Shown in pieces: positions 9,049-16,608 of a stretch of DNA of 64,000 bases. The position numbers were made by a program, and so were the translations under genes. Numbering within the stretch: the stretch's first letter is position 1; every line of letters begins with the position of its first letter. Below the pieces are notes generated by a model that made no database searches, had not been told where the DNA came from, and saw only the letters and a program-made list of their open reading frames with translations. Origin of the DNA: Marinomonas phaeophyticola (GTDB lineage Bacteria > Pseudomonadota > Gammaproteobacteria > Pseudomonadales > Marinomonadaceae); assembly GCF_026966905.1 (NCBI RefSeq), contig NZ_JAPUBN010000019.1:310001-374000 (forward strand). The letters are read 5' to 3'.

Positions 9049-10125
9049 TTACTCCTGAATAGGGTTGTTGTTAGTAATGAATGAAACTCGATAACGAATA
9101 AAAAAGTCGCAAGCAAGTAGGAAAAATAGCAAGACGCCTTGGAACATACCTACTACAGCCGTAGGTACGCCAATTTCAATTTGTGCTAAATCGCCACCCA
9201 TATAGAGAACCGCCATAAATGTGGCTGATAGCAATGCCCCTAAAGGATGTAATCGACCAAGGTAGGCGACTATGATGGCAGAGTACCCGTAACCAGGAGA
9301 AACACTGGGAATGAGCTGCCCTATTGGTCCAGTCACTTCGGCAACGCCAGCGAGGCCGGCTAATGCGCCAGCAAAGAGCATCACAATCCAACTGATTTTC
9401 TTACCATTAAAACCAGCGTACCGAGCAGCAGGTTCATCCTCACCAAACACTCGAATTTGAAAACCAATATGACTTTTATTCAACAAAACCCATGCACCGA
9501 TGGCCGCGAAGATAGCGAAGATGACACCAAGATGAATCCTTCCTTCATCGAATAGAATTGGCAAGGTTGTTATATCTGAAAATAGAGCGGACTCAGGAAA
9601 ACCGTAGCCTTCAGGGTCTCTTAATGGCCCATGTACTGCCCAAAGTAATAGATAAAGGGCAATATAATTAAACATAATCGTCGTAAGTATTAAGTTTGAA
9701 TTAAATTTCAGTTTTAAGTAGGTTGGAATAGCCGCCCACAACATGCCTGAGACAACGCCGCAAATCAATGTGATGGGTAAGGCTAATACAGAAGAAGAAT
9801 CGATAAAAGCAAGGGCGGCAGTACTTCCTCCCAATGCTCCCATTAGTAATTGACCTTCTGCTCCAATGTTCCATAGATTTGCTCGGTAGCATAATGACAA
9901 ACCTACTGCACATAAGAGTAAAGGTCCCATTTTCACAAACATTTCTCCGATATTGTACATATCAGATAAGGGGGCAATAAGTAGTACCTGCATGGCTTGG
10001 AGCGGATCTTTACCGATGGCTGAAAATAGTACTGAGCCAAAAATAAGCGTTAAAAAAATGGCTAAAAGGGGTGATGCGATCTTCATTAATGTGCTTTGCT
10101 CGATTCTTGCTTGCACGCGGATCAT
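9049..10125 (-). CDS. ABC importer permease (nucleoside/purine, first permease)
   Basis: A 358-residue inner-membrane permease of the YufP-like branch of BPD_transp_2. It has a cytoplasmic tail, a first membrane helix at about 17-37, and roughly nine more. The LCYRANLWNIGAEGQLLMGA block and the loop FGEDEPAARYAGFNGKK (EAA-like coupling helix) are family landmarks. Its start overlaps the end of the ATPase gene by 4 bp, so it is translated together with the ATPase; the other permease follows 3 bp downstream. Confidence 0.9.
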   Translation of the reverse strand: MIRVQARIEQSTLMKIASPLLAIFLTLIFGSVLFSAIGKDPLQAMQVLLIAPLSDMYNIGEMFVKMGPLLLCAVGLSLCYRANLWNIGAEGQLLMGALGGSTAALAFIDSSSVLALPITLICGVVSGMLWAAIPTYLKLKFNSNLILTTIMFNYIALYLLLWAVHGPLRDPEGYGFPESALFSDITTLPILFDEGRIHLGVIFAIFAAIGAWVLLNKSHIGFQIRVFGEDEPAARYAGFNGKKISWIVMLFAGALAGLAGVAEVTGPIGQLIPSVSPGYGYSAIIVAYLGRLHPLGALLSATFMAVLYMGGDLAQIEIGVPTAVVGMFQGVLLFFLLACDFFIRYRVSFITNNNPIQE

Positions 10126-11669
10126 AGTACTGTCTCCTGTGAGTCAGAAATAAAGCTACCGGCCATCCATAAACCTATTTGTTCAATATCAGTTTCATCG
10201 GTTTTGACGATAGGAGATAGATAGCCATCACATATTGATCCGATTCGATCGGCCAGTAGAAACAGTTCATCTATATCTTCTGAAACCAGTAATATGGCAG
10301 CGCCCTTGTCTCTTAGTTCAAGTAGAGATTGATGTATCGATAATGCGGCCCCGACATCAACGCCCCAGGTAGGGTGTGCACAAATGAGCACGATGGGGTT
10401 CTGTCCGATTTCTCGACCCATAATGAATTTTTGTAAATTACCCCCACTTAAACTTTTTGCTTCAGAGAATTCTCCGTGACATTTGACTTTGTAATCCTTA
10501 ATGAGACTTTGAGCATAAGTCTGAACTTTTTTCCAATTCACCATGCCATTACTAACGAAGTCTTTGCTTTGGGTGAGGAGGGTGTTTTCACTAAGGGTCA
10601 TTTCAGGAACCGCGCCACGACCAAGGCGTTCTTCTGGCACATTGGCCATACCCAATTTGCGTCTTTCTCCTGCATCAAATGCCCCAATATCTTGTTGATT
10701 TAGGAAAAGCATATTGTCAACAGAGCGACCGTCTTCACCACTTATTGCTGCCATTAGCTCATCTTGTCCATTGCCCGCAACGCCAGCAATACCAAGAATT
10801 TCACCGGCTTTAAGGGAAAAATTTACCTGTTTAAGCGAGGTGCCAAAAGGTTGTTTAGTGGGTAAGGTAAAATCTTTAGCTTCCAGAATAATCTGTTGGC
10901 CTTCTTTTTTGGAGTAGCCCGCATCTTGGTCTGCCAAATCCCCAACCATCATTTTAGCGATACTTGAAGGGGACTCATCTTGAGGAGAGCAGGTACTGAT
11001 GACTTTACCGCCACGAAGGATAGTGGCTTTTTGGCATATTTCAGTTACTTCATGCAACTTATGACTAATAAATAGAATGCTACAGCCTTCGTTTGAAAGT
11101 TTCTTTAGCACAACAAATAAGCTTGACACCTCTTGAGGAGTGAGTACTGATGTGGGTTCGTCTAAGATCAGTAATTTTACCGATTGTACTAAGCAACGAA
11201 GTATTTCAACTCGTTGCCTTTCTCCTATTGATAAGGAATGGATATAACGGCTAGGGTCAACGTCTAATCCATAAATTTTGGAAAGCTCAGTAATTTTGTC
11301 AGCCAAATTATCAATTGAGGACAATTGCTTTTTACTTAGGCACAGCTCAATGTTTTCTGTAACCGTTAGTGTTTCAAAAAGAGAAAAGTGTTGGAACACC
11401 ATTCCGATGCCTAAATCACGGGCGTCACTGGGGGATTTTATTTGTACTATATCTCCATCCCAAAGTAATTCGCCTTTATCTGGTGAAACAACGCCATAAA
11501 TCGTTTTTACTAATGTGCTTTTACCCGCTCCATTTTCTCCTAATAAGGCGTGAATTTCACCGGGTTGTAAAGACAAATTAATGGCGTCATTTGCAAGACA
11601 ACCCGGATACTGCTTGGTTATATTACGTAATTCAATTCGATAGTCAGTGTGATCTGAAGATATTGTCAC
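10122..11669 (-). CDS. ABC importer ATPase with two nucleotide-binding domains (nucleoside/purine)
   Basis: About 515 residues with two fused ABC domains, as in RbsA/YufO proteins. The first has Walker A GENGAGKST, signature LSIGERQRVEI and Walker B LLILDEPTS. The second has a degenerate Walker A (GVAGNGQDE, lacking the GKS/T lysine), signature LSGGNLQK and an altered Walker B (IVLICAHPTWG), as is usual for this family, so only the first site is likely fully active. I place the start at GTG 11669, preceded by AGAGA with a 7-nt gap. A TTG at 11687 would add six residues but has no visible ribosome site and abuts a palindrome. First gene of the importer operon. Confidence 0.9.
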   Translation of the reverse strand: MTISSDHTDYRIELRNITKQYPGCLANDAINLSLQPGEIHALLGENGAGKSTLVKTIYGVVSPDKGELLWDGDIVQIKSPSDARDLGIGMVFQHFSLFETLTVTENIELCLSKKQLSSIDNLADKITELSKIYGLDVDPSRYIHSLSIGERQRVEILRCLVQSVKLLILDEPTSVLTPQEVSSLFVVLKKLSNEGCSILFISHKLHEVTEICQKATILRGGKVISTCSPQDESPSSIAKMMVGDLADQDAGYSKKEGQQIILEAKDFTLPTKQPFGTSLKQVNFSLKAGEILGIAGVAGNGQDELMAAISGEDGRSVDNMLFLNQQDIGAFDAGERRKLGMANVPEERLGRGAVPEMTLSENTLLTQSKDFVSNGMVNWKKVQTYAQSLIKDYKVKCHGEFSEAKSLSGGNLQKFIMGREIGQNPIVLICAHPTWGVDVGAALSIHQSLLELRDKGAAILLVSEDIDELFLLADRIGSICDGYLSPIVKTDETDIEQIGLWMAGSFISDSQETVL

Positions 11670-11689
11670 AATGTGTTCTCTATACAATA

Positions 11690-11707
11690 AGTCATTAAAG
11701 AATGACT
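11690..11707. promoter_or_regulatory. Perfect palindrome AGTCATT-N4-AATGACT
   Basis: An 18-bp inverted repeat (7-4-7) immediately upstream of the importer ATPase reading frame. It could be an operator, or a small hairpin in the mRNA leader about 20 bases before the GTG start I prefer. Its closeness to the coding region argues for repression rather than activation if it is a protein site. Confidence 0.4.
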
Positions 11708-11807
11708 AAGTTTTTGTTAAATTCAAAAAAGCGTATCGCAACCTATAAATGAAAATGATTATTTATAGTGCGTAAAAAAATAACATGACCTTTTTGGTGC
11801 GCTGACA

Positions 11808-11831
11808 GATCAATATAGATACAAATTGATC
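11808..11831. promoter_or_regulatory. Inverted repeat GATCAAT-N10-ATTGATC
   Basis: A perfect 7-10-7 inverted repeat near the middle of the divergent region. The overall 24-bp size and spacing equal those of the repeat at 3001-3024, and the half-sites share the pattern G-T-A-T at positions 1, 3, 5 and 7, so the two may be sites for the same dimeric regulator. Confidence 0.4.
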
Positions 11832-11858
11832 ATTAATACAGGTAATGCAAAAAACAAT

Positions 11859-11874
11859 TGAAACTTTGGTTTCA
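11859..11874. promoter_or_regulatory. Inverted repeat TGAAAC-N4-GTTTCA
   Basis: A perfect 6-4-6 inverted repeat, 16 bp in all, about 155 bp upstream of puuE. The size is normal for a LacI- or GntR-like operator, though the central bases are TTTG and not the CG expected for LacI proteins. Confidence 0.4.
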
Positions 11875-12027
11875 GTTATTCAATATATGTGCCAATAGTT
11901 TTATTTTTACTGTGTGCATTTATAAGGTTAGATAATACGTAACTTTCTAATAATTGTCTTCTTGGTCAATATTAAATGCCATAAAAAATAGTTAAAAAAT
12001 GTCATATAGGTAAGGTGAAGTACATTT

Positions 12028-12969
12028 ATGAAAACTTACGAAAGAAATCTTATTGGTTATGGAAAACAGACACCCAATCCAAAATGGCCTAATAATGCTC
12101 GTTTAGCCGTTCAATTTGTGTTGAATTATGAAGAGGGTGGGGAAAATAATATTTTAGAAGGTGATGCGGCCTCAGAGGCGTTTTTATCAGAAATGGTTGG
12201 CGCGGATGCTCGCAAGGGGGTTCGCCATATGAGCATGGAATCCATATATGAATATGGAAGCCGTGCGGGAGTTTGGCGAGTACTTAAACTGTTTAAAGAC
12301 TATGATATTCCTTTGACTGTCTTTGCCGTTGCTATGGCATTAGAGAAACACCCCGAGGTAGCCGCCGCGTTTGTTGAGGCGGGTCATGAGATATGCAGCC
12401 ATGGGTACCGATGGATTGACTATCAGTATGTTGATGAGGATACAGAGAGAGACCATCTCTATAAAGCAATTGACATTATTAAAAAGGTCACTGGCCAGCG
12501 ACCTTTGGGTTGGTATACAGGTAGGACGGGGCCCAACTCTCATCGACTAGTCGCGGAAGAAGGTGGGTTTTTATATAACGCTGATGACTATAGTGATGAC
12601 CTTCCCTTTTGGCGAGACGATCCAAATGGACCTCAATTGATCATCCCATACACTTTAGATACGAACGATATGCGGTTTGCTGCTATGCAAGGGTTTAATA
12701 CAGGGGAGCACTTTTTTCAGTATTTAAAAGATGCCTTTGATACCTTGTATCAAGAAGGCGCGTATGCTCCCAAAATGCTGTCAATTGGGCTTCATTGCCG
12801 TTTGATTGGGCGCCCGGCTAGAGTTGCTGGCTTAAAGCGTTTCCTTGAATATATTCAGTCCCATGACGATGTATGGTGCTGTAGACGAATTGATATTGCT
12901 CACCATTGGAGAGAACATTTTCCATATGAAAGTCGCTCATCGGATTCTGAACACAAAGAAGGGGTATGA
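12028..12969 (+). CDS. puuE: Allantoinase PuuE (polysaccharide deacetylase fold)
   Basis: A 313-residue protein of the carbohydrate esterase 4/NodB fold that, in this branch, opens allantoin to allantoate and is unrelated to metal-dependent amidohydrolase allantoinases. Visible landmarks are LNYEEGGENNILEGD near residues 32-46, the YGSRAGVWRVL block, HEICSHGYRW near 120, and TGRTGPNS. The length matches PuuE of Pseudomonas. It stands 3 bp before uraD and the two are evidently cotranscribed. Together they carry OHCU to allantoate. No allantoicase or ureidoglycolate enzyme is in the window. Confidence 0.93.
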   Translation: MKTYERNLIGYGKQTPNPKWPNNARLAVQFVLNYEEGGENNILEGDAASEAFLSEMVGADARKGVRHMSMESIYEYGSRAGVWRVLKLFKDYDIPLTVFAVAMALEKHPEVAAAFVEAGHEICSHGYRWIDYQYVDEDTERDHLYKAIDIIKKVTGQRPLGWYTGRTGPNSHRLVAEEGGFLYNADDYSDDLPFWRDDPNGPQLIIPYTLDTNDMRFAAMQGFNTGEHFFQYLKDAFDTLYQEGAYAPKMLSIGLHCRLIGRPARVAGLKRFLEYIQSHDDVWCCRRIDIAHHWREHFPYESRSSDSEHKEGV

Positions 12970-12972
12970 TTT

Positions 12973-13494
12973 ATGATACTACTTAATAAGCCTAGCGAAC
13001 TGTCCTACGAAATATTTATGGATGTATTTCAAGGTATTTATGAGCACTCGACCTGGGTCGCGGAAGCCACTTGGCGCGCTATTAGTACAGTTGAAGATAG
13101 ATCTGTTTTTGATGACGTTGAATATTTGTCTCGTACGATGCAAAAAATTGTCGATGACTCAAGTAAAGAAAGTAAACTTGCCCTATTAAATGCTCATCCT
13201 GATTTAGCGGGTAAAGCCGCATTAGCTGGTGCATTAACGGCGGATTCTACGAATGAACAAGCAGGCGCAGGATTGGATACCTGTACTGAAAATGAATTAG
13301 CGCTTTTTCATAAATTGAACTCAGCCTACAAGGAAAAAAATGGCTTTCCATTTATTATGGCCGTCAAAGGTGCGAGCAAGTATGCGATTTTAGACGGTTT
13401 TGCTAAACGTATTGAAAATGATACCGAGACAGAGTTTTTGCATGCTGTAGGGGAGGTTCATAAAATTGCATTCTTTAGGCTGCAAGAAAAATGA
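12973..13494 (+). CDS. uraD: OHCU decarboxylase UraD
   Basis: A 173-residue helical enzyme that decarboxylates 2-oxo-4-hydroxy-4-carboxy-5-ureidoimidazoline stereospecifically to S-allantoin. The catalytic motif NAHPDLAGKAALAG is present near residues 75-88 and the family's LNSAYKEKNGFPFIMAVKG near 117-135; the length is normal. It starts 3 bp after puuE, so the pair is an operon. The second and third steps of urate ring opening (UraH and UraD) are thus both encoded here while the first, urate oxidation, is not. Confidence 0.94.
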   Translation: MILLNKPSELSYEIFMDVFQGIYEHSTWVAEATWRAISTVEDRSVFDDVEYLSRTMQKIVDDSSKESKLALLNAHPDLAGKAALAGALTADSTNEQAGAGLDTCTENELALFHKLNSAYKEKNGFPFIMAVKGASKYAILDGFAKRIENDTETEFLHAVGEVHKIAFFRLQEK

Positions 13495-13619
13495 TTAAGT
13501 GAGCATCTAGTTTCTCTAGAGCAATGCTACTTGTGAAGAGTTGGTCTATAATAGTGTTAGCTAAGTATCAATTATTAAACATTTAATTTTTCATGATATA
13601 AGTTGAATAGGCCGCTCAC

Positions 13620-14711
13620 TTGAAGTACTTTTCAAAGAAAATAGACGATATTTTGTATTCAGGGATTACGGATAGATCCGATGATAGCTTGTATTATCTA
13701 CAAATCATTAATCTATCTTATATCCTAAGTTTATCTGGCATTGCTTTTTTGTGTGTTTTTTTTGTGTTTGTATCACAATGGCCGATTGTTTGGTTTCAGA
13801 TGATATCCGTTTTTATTGGTATTATGGGATTTAGACTCAACCTAAAAGGGTTTCATAGTAAATCGGCTGTTTTTTTGCCGTTTTTTTTAATTGGTTACCT
13901 CTTAATAAGTTCATTTTTCTTTATTGGTGCTAATAGCGATTTGCATTGGGCTACTTCCCTATATCCAATTTATTCTTTTACCGTGTTTCAAAGAAAACAT
14001 TATTTAAAAAGAATTTACCTTGTTTTGCTTGGTTCTATTGGCTTTTTTCTGTGTGAATTTATTGCGCCAGAGACATCCATATTGGTTACGCCTCAACAGC
14101 AAGTATGGCTCAGTGCTTATACTTTTTGTATCAGTATGATTTTTGCTTCTTTAATTATGAATCTATTGATTAGTCGGCTTATTAAAGCTAACCAGCATTT
14201 AAAGCACTTAGCTGAAGTGGATGAATTAACAGGGATTTCAAATCGAAGAAAAGTACTTGCAGACGCCGTAGATGTTTTTGCCGGTTCTTCTTTTAATGGA
14301 AAAAAATGTTCTTTTGCCATCATCGACTTAGACCATTTTAAGAAGATTAATGATACCTATGGTCATGACGCGGGAGACTTAGTATTGCGTGAAGTAGCAC
14401 AACAGATGGCAACGAAAATGGATGCTAGTTTTAAATTGGGGCGCTATGGTGGAGAAGAATTTGTGATTGTCATGCCAGACACGGATGTATTAAGTGCCGA
14501 GCAAAGTATGGAAGCAATGAGAGCAAATATTGAAGATCTGCAAATTGAAACGAAACAAGGCATTGTGGTGCCCGTCACGGTTAGTATTGGTATTTCGTCT
14601 ATTAACTTTAATACCATGAGGTATGAAGAGGTTCTGTCCGAAGCGGATCAGGCGCTTTATCTTGCAAAAGATGAAGGTCGTAATAGAGTGAAAACCTACT
14701 CTATCTATTAA
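13620..14711 (+). CDS. Membrane diguanylate cyclase (GGDEF)
   Basis: A 363-residue protein with five or six membrane helices in residues 25-190 and a C-terminal GGDEF domain (about 200-360) that would make cyclic di-GMP. The domain has DELTGISNRRK at its start, DLDHFKKINDTYGHDAGD and the active-site loop RYGGEEF. The position of the inhibitory I-site (RxxD five residues before GGEEF) reads DASF, so product feedback inhibition is not expected. The only workable start is TTG at 13620, right after an in-frame stop at 13608, with a weak ribosome site; the exact start is uncertain. The N-terminal helices are not a named sensor family that I recognise. Confidence 0.88.
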   Translation: MKYFSKKIDDILYSGITDRSDDSLYYLQIINLSYILSLSGIAFLCVFFVFVSQWPIVWFQMISVFIGIMGFRLNLKGFHSKSAVFLPFFLIGYLLISSFFFIGANSDLHWATSLYPIYSFTVFQRKHYLKRIYLVLLGSIGFFLCEFIAPETSILVTPQQQVWLSAYTFCISMIFASLIMNLLISRLIKANQHLKHLAEVDELTGISNRRKVLADAVDVFAGSSFNGKKCSFAIIDLDHFKKINDTYGHDAGDLVLREVAQQMATKMDASFKLGRYGGEEFVIVMPDTDVLSAEQSMEAMRANIEDLQIETKQGIVVPVTVSIGISSINFNTMRYEEVLSEADQALYLAKDEGRNRVKTYSIY

Positions 14712-14753
14712 CACCAAAAGTCATTTTACTTCTAATCAAATTTTGAGTTCCTT

Positions 14754-15434
14754 ATGAAAGAAATAATAAAGATTCGCATTTTGCATAAACATGCGGATTT
14801 TTTAGTTGTGCATAAACCCCATGGAATGAGCTTTCATGCAGAATCTGAATCTATTGGCTTTATTGAGTCCCTTTATACTATCACATCGTATAAAGAGCTC
14901 TTTCCTGTGCATCGATTAGATAAGATGACTTCTGGGTTGTGTGTGGTGGCTTTAAATAAATCTGCCGCCCAAGCGTTTGGACGCTTATTCGAGGAAAGAA
15001 GGGTGAGTAAGCTGTATGTTGCTATTTCTGATAAAAAGCCCAAGAAAAAGCAAGGTCTTATTAAAGGTGGTATGTCTCCTAGTAGAAGAGGGCAATGGAA
15101 ACTGACGCAAACGGATGTGAATGTGGCTGAAACGCGGTTTTATTCTATTTCAATATCTCCAGGAAAACGTTTGTATTTTCTTGAGCCAAAAACAGGAAAA
15201 ACGCATCAATTGAGAGTGGCAATGAAAAGTATCGGTGCGCCAATTTTAGGTGATACTCGTTACGGAGGTTCCGAGTCAGACAGAGGTTATCTGCACGCTT
15301 GTTATTTATCTTTTTTATGGAAAGGTGAAATGGAAGCCTATTTTCTTCTGCCAGAAGCAAGTGACAGCTTTAATAGTGAGTCAACCCTTCTAATTCAGCA
15401 GTTTTATGATAAAAAGTTAAATTTGATCGAATAA
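14754..15434 (+). CDS. RluA family pseudouridine synthase (small TIGR01621-like form)
   Basis: A 226-residue RNA pseudouridine synthase. The catalytic Asp lies in HRLDKMTSGLCVVA near residue 61, preceded by FLVVHKPHGMSFH and followed by KTGKTHQLRVAMKSIGAPILGDTRYGG, all conserved in the RluA group. There is no S4 domain. The length and N-terminus fit the RluA-like subgroup that pairs with TruC-like enzymes; the exact uridine modified cannot be told. It stands 42 bp after the diguanylate cyclase and 62 bp before rlmM. Confidence 0.88.
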   Translation: MKEIIKIRILHKHADFLVVHKPHGMSFHAESESIGFIESLYTITSYKELFPVHRLDKMTSGLCVVALNKSAAQAFGRLFEERRVSKLYVAISDKKPKKKQGLIKGGMSPSRRGQWKLTQTDVNVAETRFYSISISPGKRLYFLEPKTGKTHQLRVAMKSIGAPILGDTRYGGSESDRGYLHACYLSFLWKGEMEAYFLLPEASDSFNSESTLLIQQFYDKKLNLIE

Positions 15435-15496
15435 ACAATAAGATTATTCTCTCTGAGTGGCTGTTAACATGTAAAATGGGCGCCAGAGGTATTTTT

Positions 15497-16549
15497 ATGA
15501 AGAACGTATTACTTTATTGTCGACAGGGTTTTGAAAAGGATTGCGCTGCAGAAATTTCAGATTTGGCCAATCAAGAAGGGTTTTATGGTTATGCAAAAGT
15601 AACTGAAAACTCAGGGTTTGTTTTATATGTAATGGATCAAGATGATGCTGGCGAGCGTTTAATTGAAGGTTTAGATTTTAATAATTTAATTTTTGCTCGC
15701 CAAATTATTGCGGTTAATGATGTTTTGGAAATGTCTCAAGGGACTCGAGTGGAGTCTTTGCTTGAAGCCGCTCGTTCATTGCCCCTTGCTGAAGATTTAT
15801 GGATAGAAACAGCGGATACGAATGAAGCGAAATCTTTATCTAGTTTGATTAAGAAGTTTGAAAAACCCTTAAGAGCGGGTTGGAAAAAATCTGGTTTAAT
15901 CCGTACTAAAGCTATCGGGGTTCGCCATCATTTGTTTTTACTGGATGGCGAGTCCGCTTACTTAGGTGTGTCCTATGCGTCTTGTAGAAGCGACCATTTA
16001 ATGGGTATTCGTCGATTACGGTTTCCTTCTGCGGCCCCTAGTCGCTCAACGTTAAAGTTGGAAGAGGCTTTTCATCAATTTATCCCAGCGCATCAGTGGG
16101 ATAAGCATTTGTCTGAAGGTTTAGTGGCTGTCGATTTGGGTGCGGCTCCTGGAGGGTGGACTTGGCAATTTGCTCAACGAGGGATTCATGTTATTGCAAT
16201 TGATAATGGACCAATGCAAAAGGCGTTGATGGCAACGAATTTAGTTGAGCATGAGAAGTCAGACGGCTTTAGGTATCAACCTAAACGTCCAGTTGATTGG
16301 TTAGTATGTGATATGATTGAAACACCGATGCAAGTGGCTTCATTGATGTCAAAGTGGTTGGTTAAAGGGTGGACCAAAAAAACGATTTTTAACCTTAAAT
16401 TACCAATGAAAAAGCGCTATCAAGAAGTGGATCAGTGTCTTGAGTTCATGCATTCAGAATTGAAGCAGGCAGGCATATCGTATAGCTTACAAGCAAAGCA
16501 TTTGTATCATGATCGCGAAGAAATAACGGTCTGTATTATTACGCGTTAA
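15497..16549 (+). CDS. rlmM: 23S rRNA 2'-O-ribose C2498 methyltransferase RlmM
   Basis: RlmM methylates the 2'-hydroxyl of C2498 in 23S rRNA with S-adenosylmethionine. The N-terminal THUMP-like part starts LLYCRQGFEKDCAAEI, as in E. coli; the Rossmann methyltransferase part has VDLGAAPGGWTWQFAQRG near residues 212-229 and the DWLVCDMIETP block. Start: I choose ATG 15497, giving 350 residues, because AGAGG stands 7 bases before it and the E. coli protein begins at the same place; an upstream ATG at 15476 would add seven unmatched residues. A strong terminator follows. Confidence 0.93.
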   Translation: MKNVLLYCRQGFEKDCAAEISDLANQEGFYGYAKVTENSGFVLYVMDQDDAGERLIEGLDFNNLIFARQIIAVNDVLEMSQGTRVESLLEAARSLPLAEDLWIETADTNEAKSLSSLIKKFEKPLRAGWKKSGLIRTKAIGVRHHLFLLDGESAYLGVSYASCRSDHLMGIRRLRFPSAAPSRSTLKLEEAFHQFIPAHQWDKHLSEGLVAVDLGAAPGGWTWQFAQRGIHVIAIDNGPMQKALMATNLVEHEKSDGFRYQPKRPVDWLVCDMIETPMQVASLMSKWLVKGWTKKTIFNLKLPMKKRYQEVDQCLEFMHSELKQAGISYSLQAKHLYHDREEITVCIITR

Positions 16550-16568
16550 TCCAAATATCCTGATCATA

Positions 16569-16603
16569 AAAAGCCCGCTTTATGTTGTGTAAAGCGGGCT
16601 TTT
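16569..16603. terminator. Bidirectional terminator between rlmM and the L,D-transpeptidase gene
   Basis: A perfect 14-bp stem (AAAAGCCCGCTTTA at 16569-16582 paired with 16590-16603) with a 7-base loop. It has A-rich and T-rich flanks on both sides, so it can end the convergent rlmM and L,D-transpeptidase transcripts. Confidence 0.9.
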
Positions 16604-16608
16604 ATAGT

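Larger units (their letters stand above)
11688..12027. promoter_or_regulatory. Divergent control region between importer operon and puuE-uraD
   Basis: A 340-bp AT-rich stretch without a plausible gene. It must drive the leftward importer operon and the rightward puuE-uraD pair. It holds three perfect inverted repeats (11690-11707, 11808-11831, 11859-11874) and a 13-bp element shared with the oxygenase promoter region (11943-11955). The density of symmetric sites suggests control by one or more repressors or activators responding to purines, but no regulator for them is encoded beside it. The AAGGTGAAG at 12012-12020 is the puuE ribosome site. Confidence 0.55.

Noticed and set aside
11745..11765. 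Fur-box-like sequence (GAAAATGATTATTTATAG)
   Set aside because: Only a partial match to the Fur consensus and in an AT-rich stretch; no iron-related gene is adjacent.
13498..13530. Inverted repeat around CTAGTTTCTCTAG after uraD
   Set aside because: Short arms and no T run, so not supportable as a terminator.
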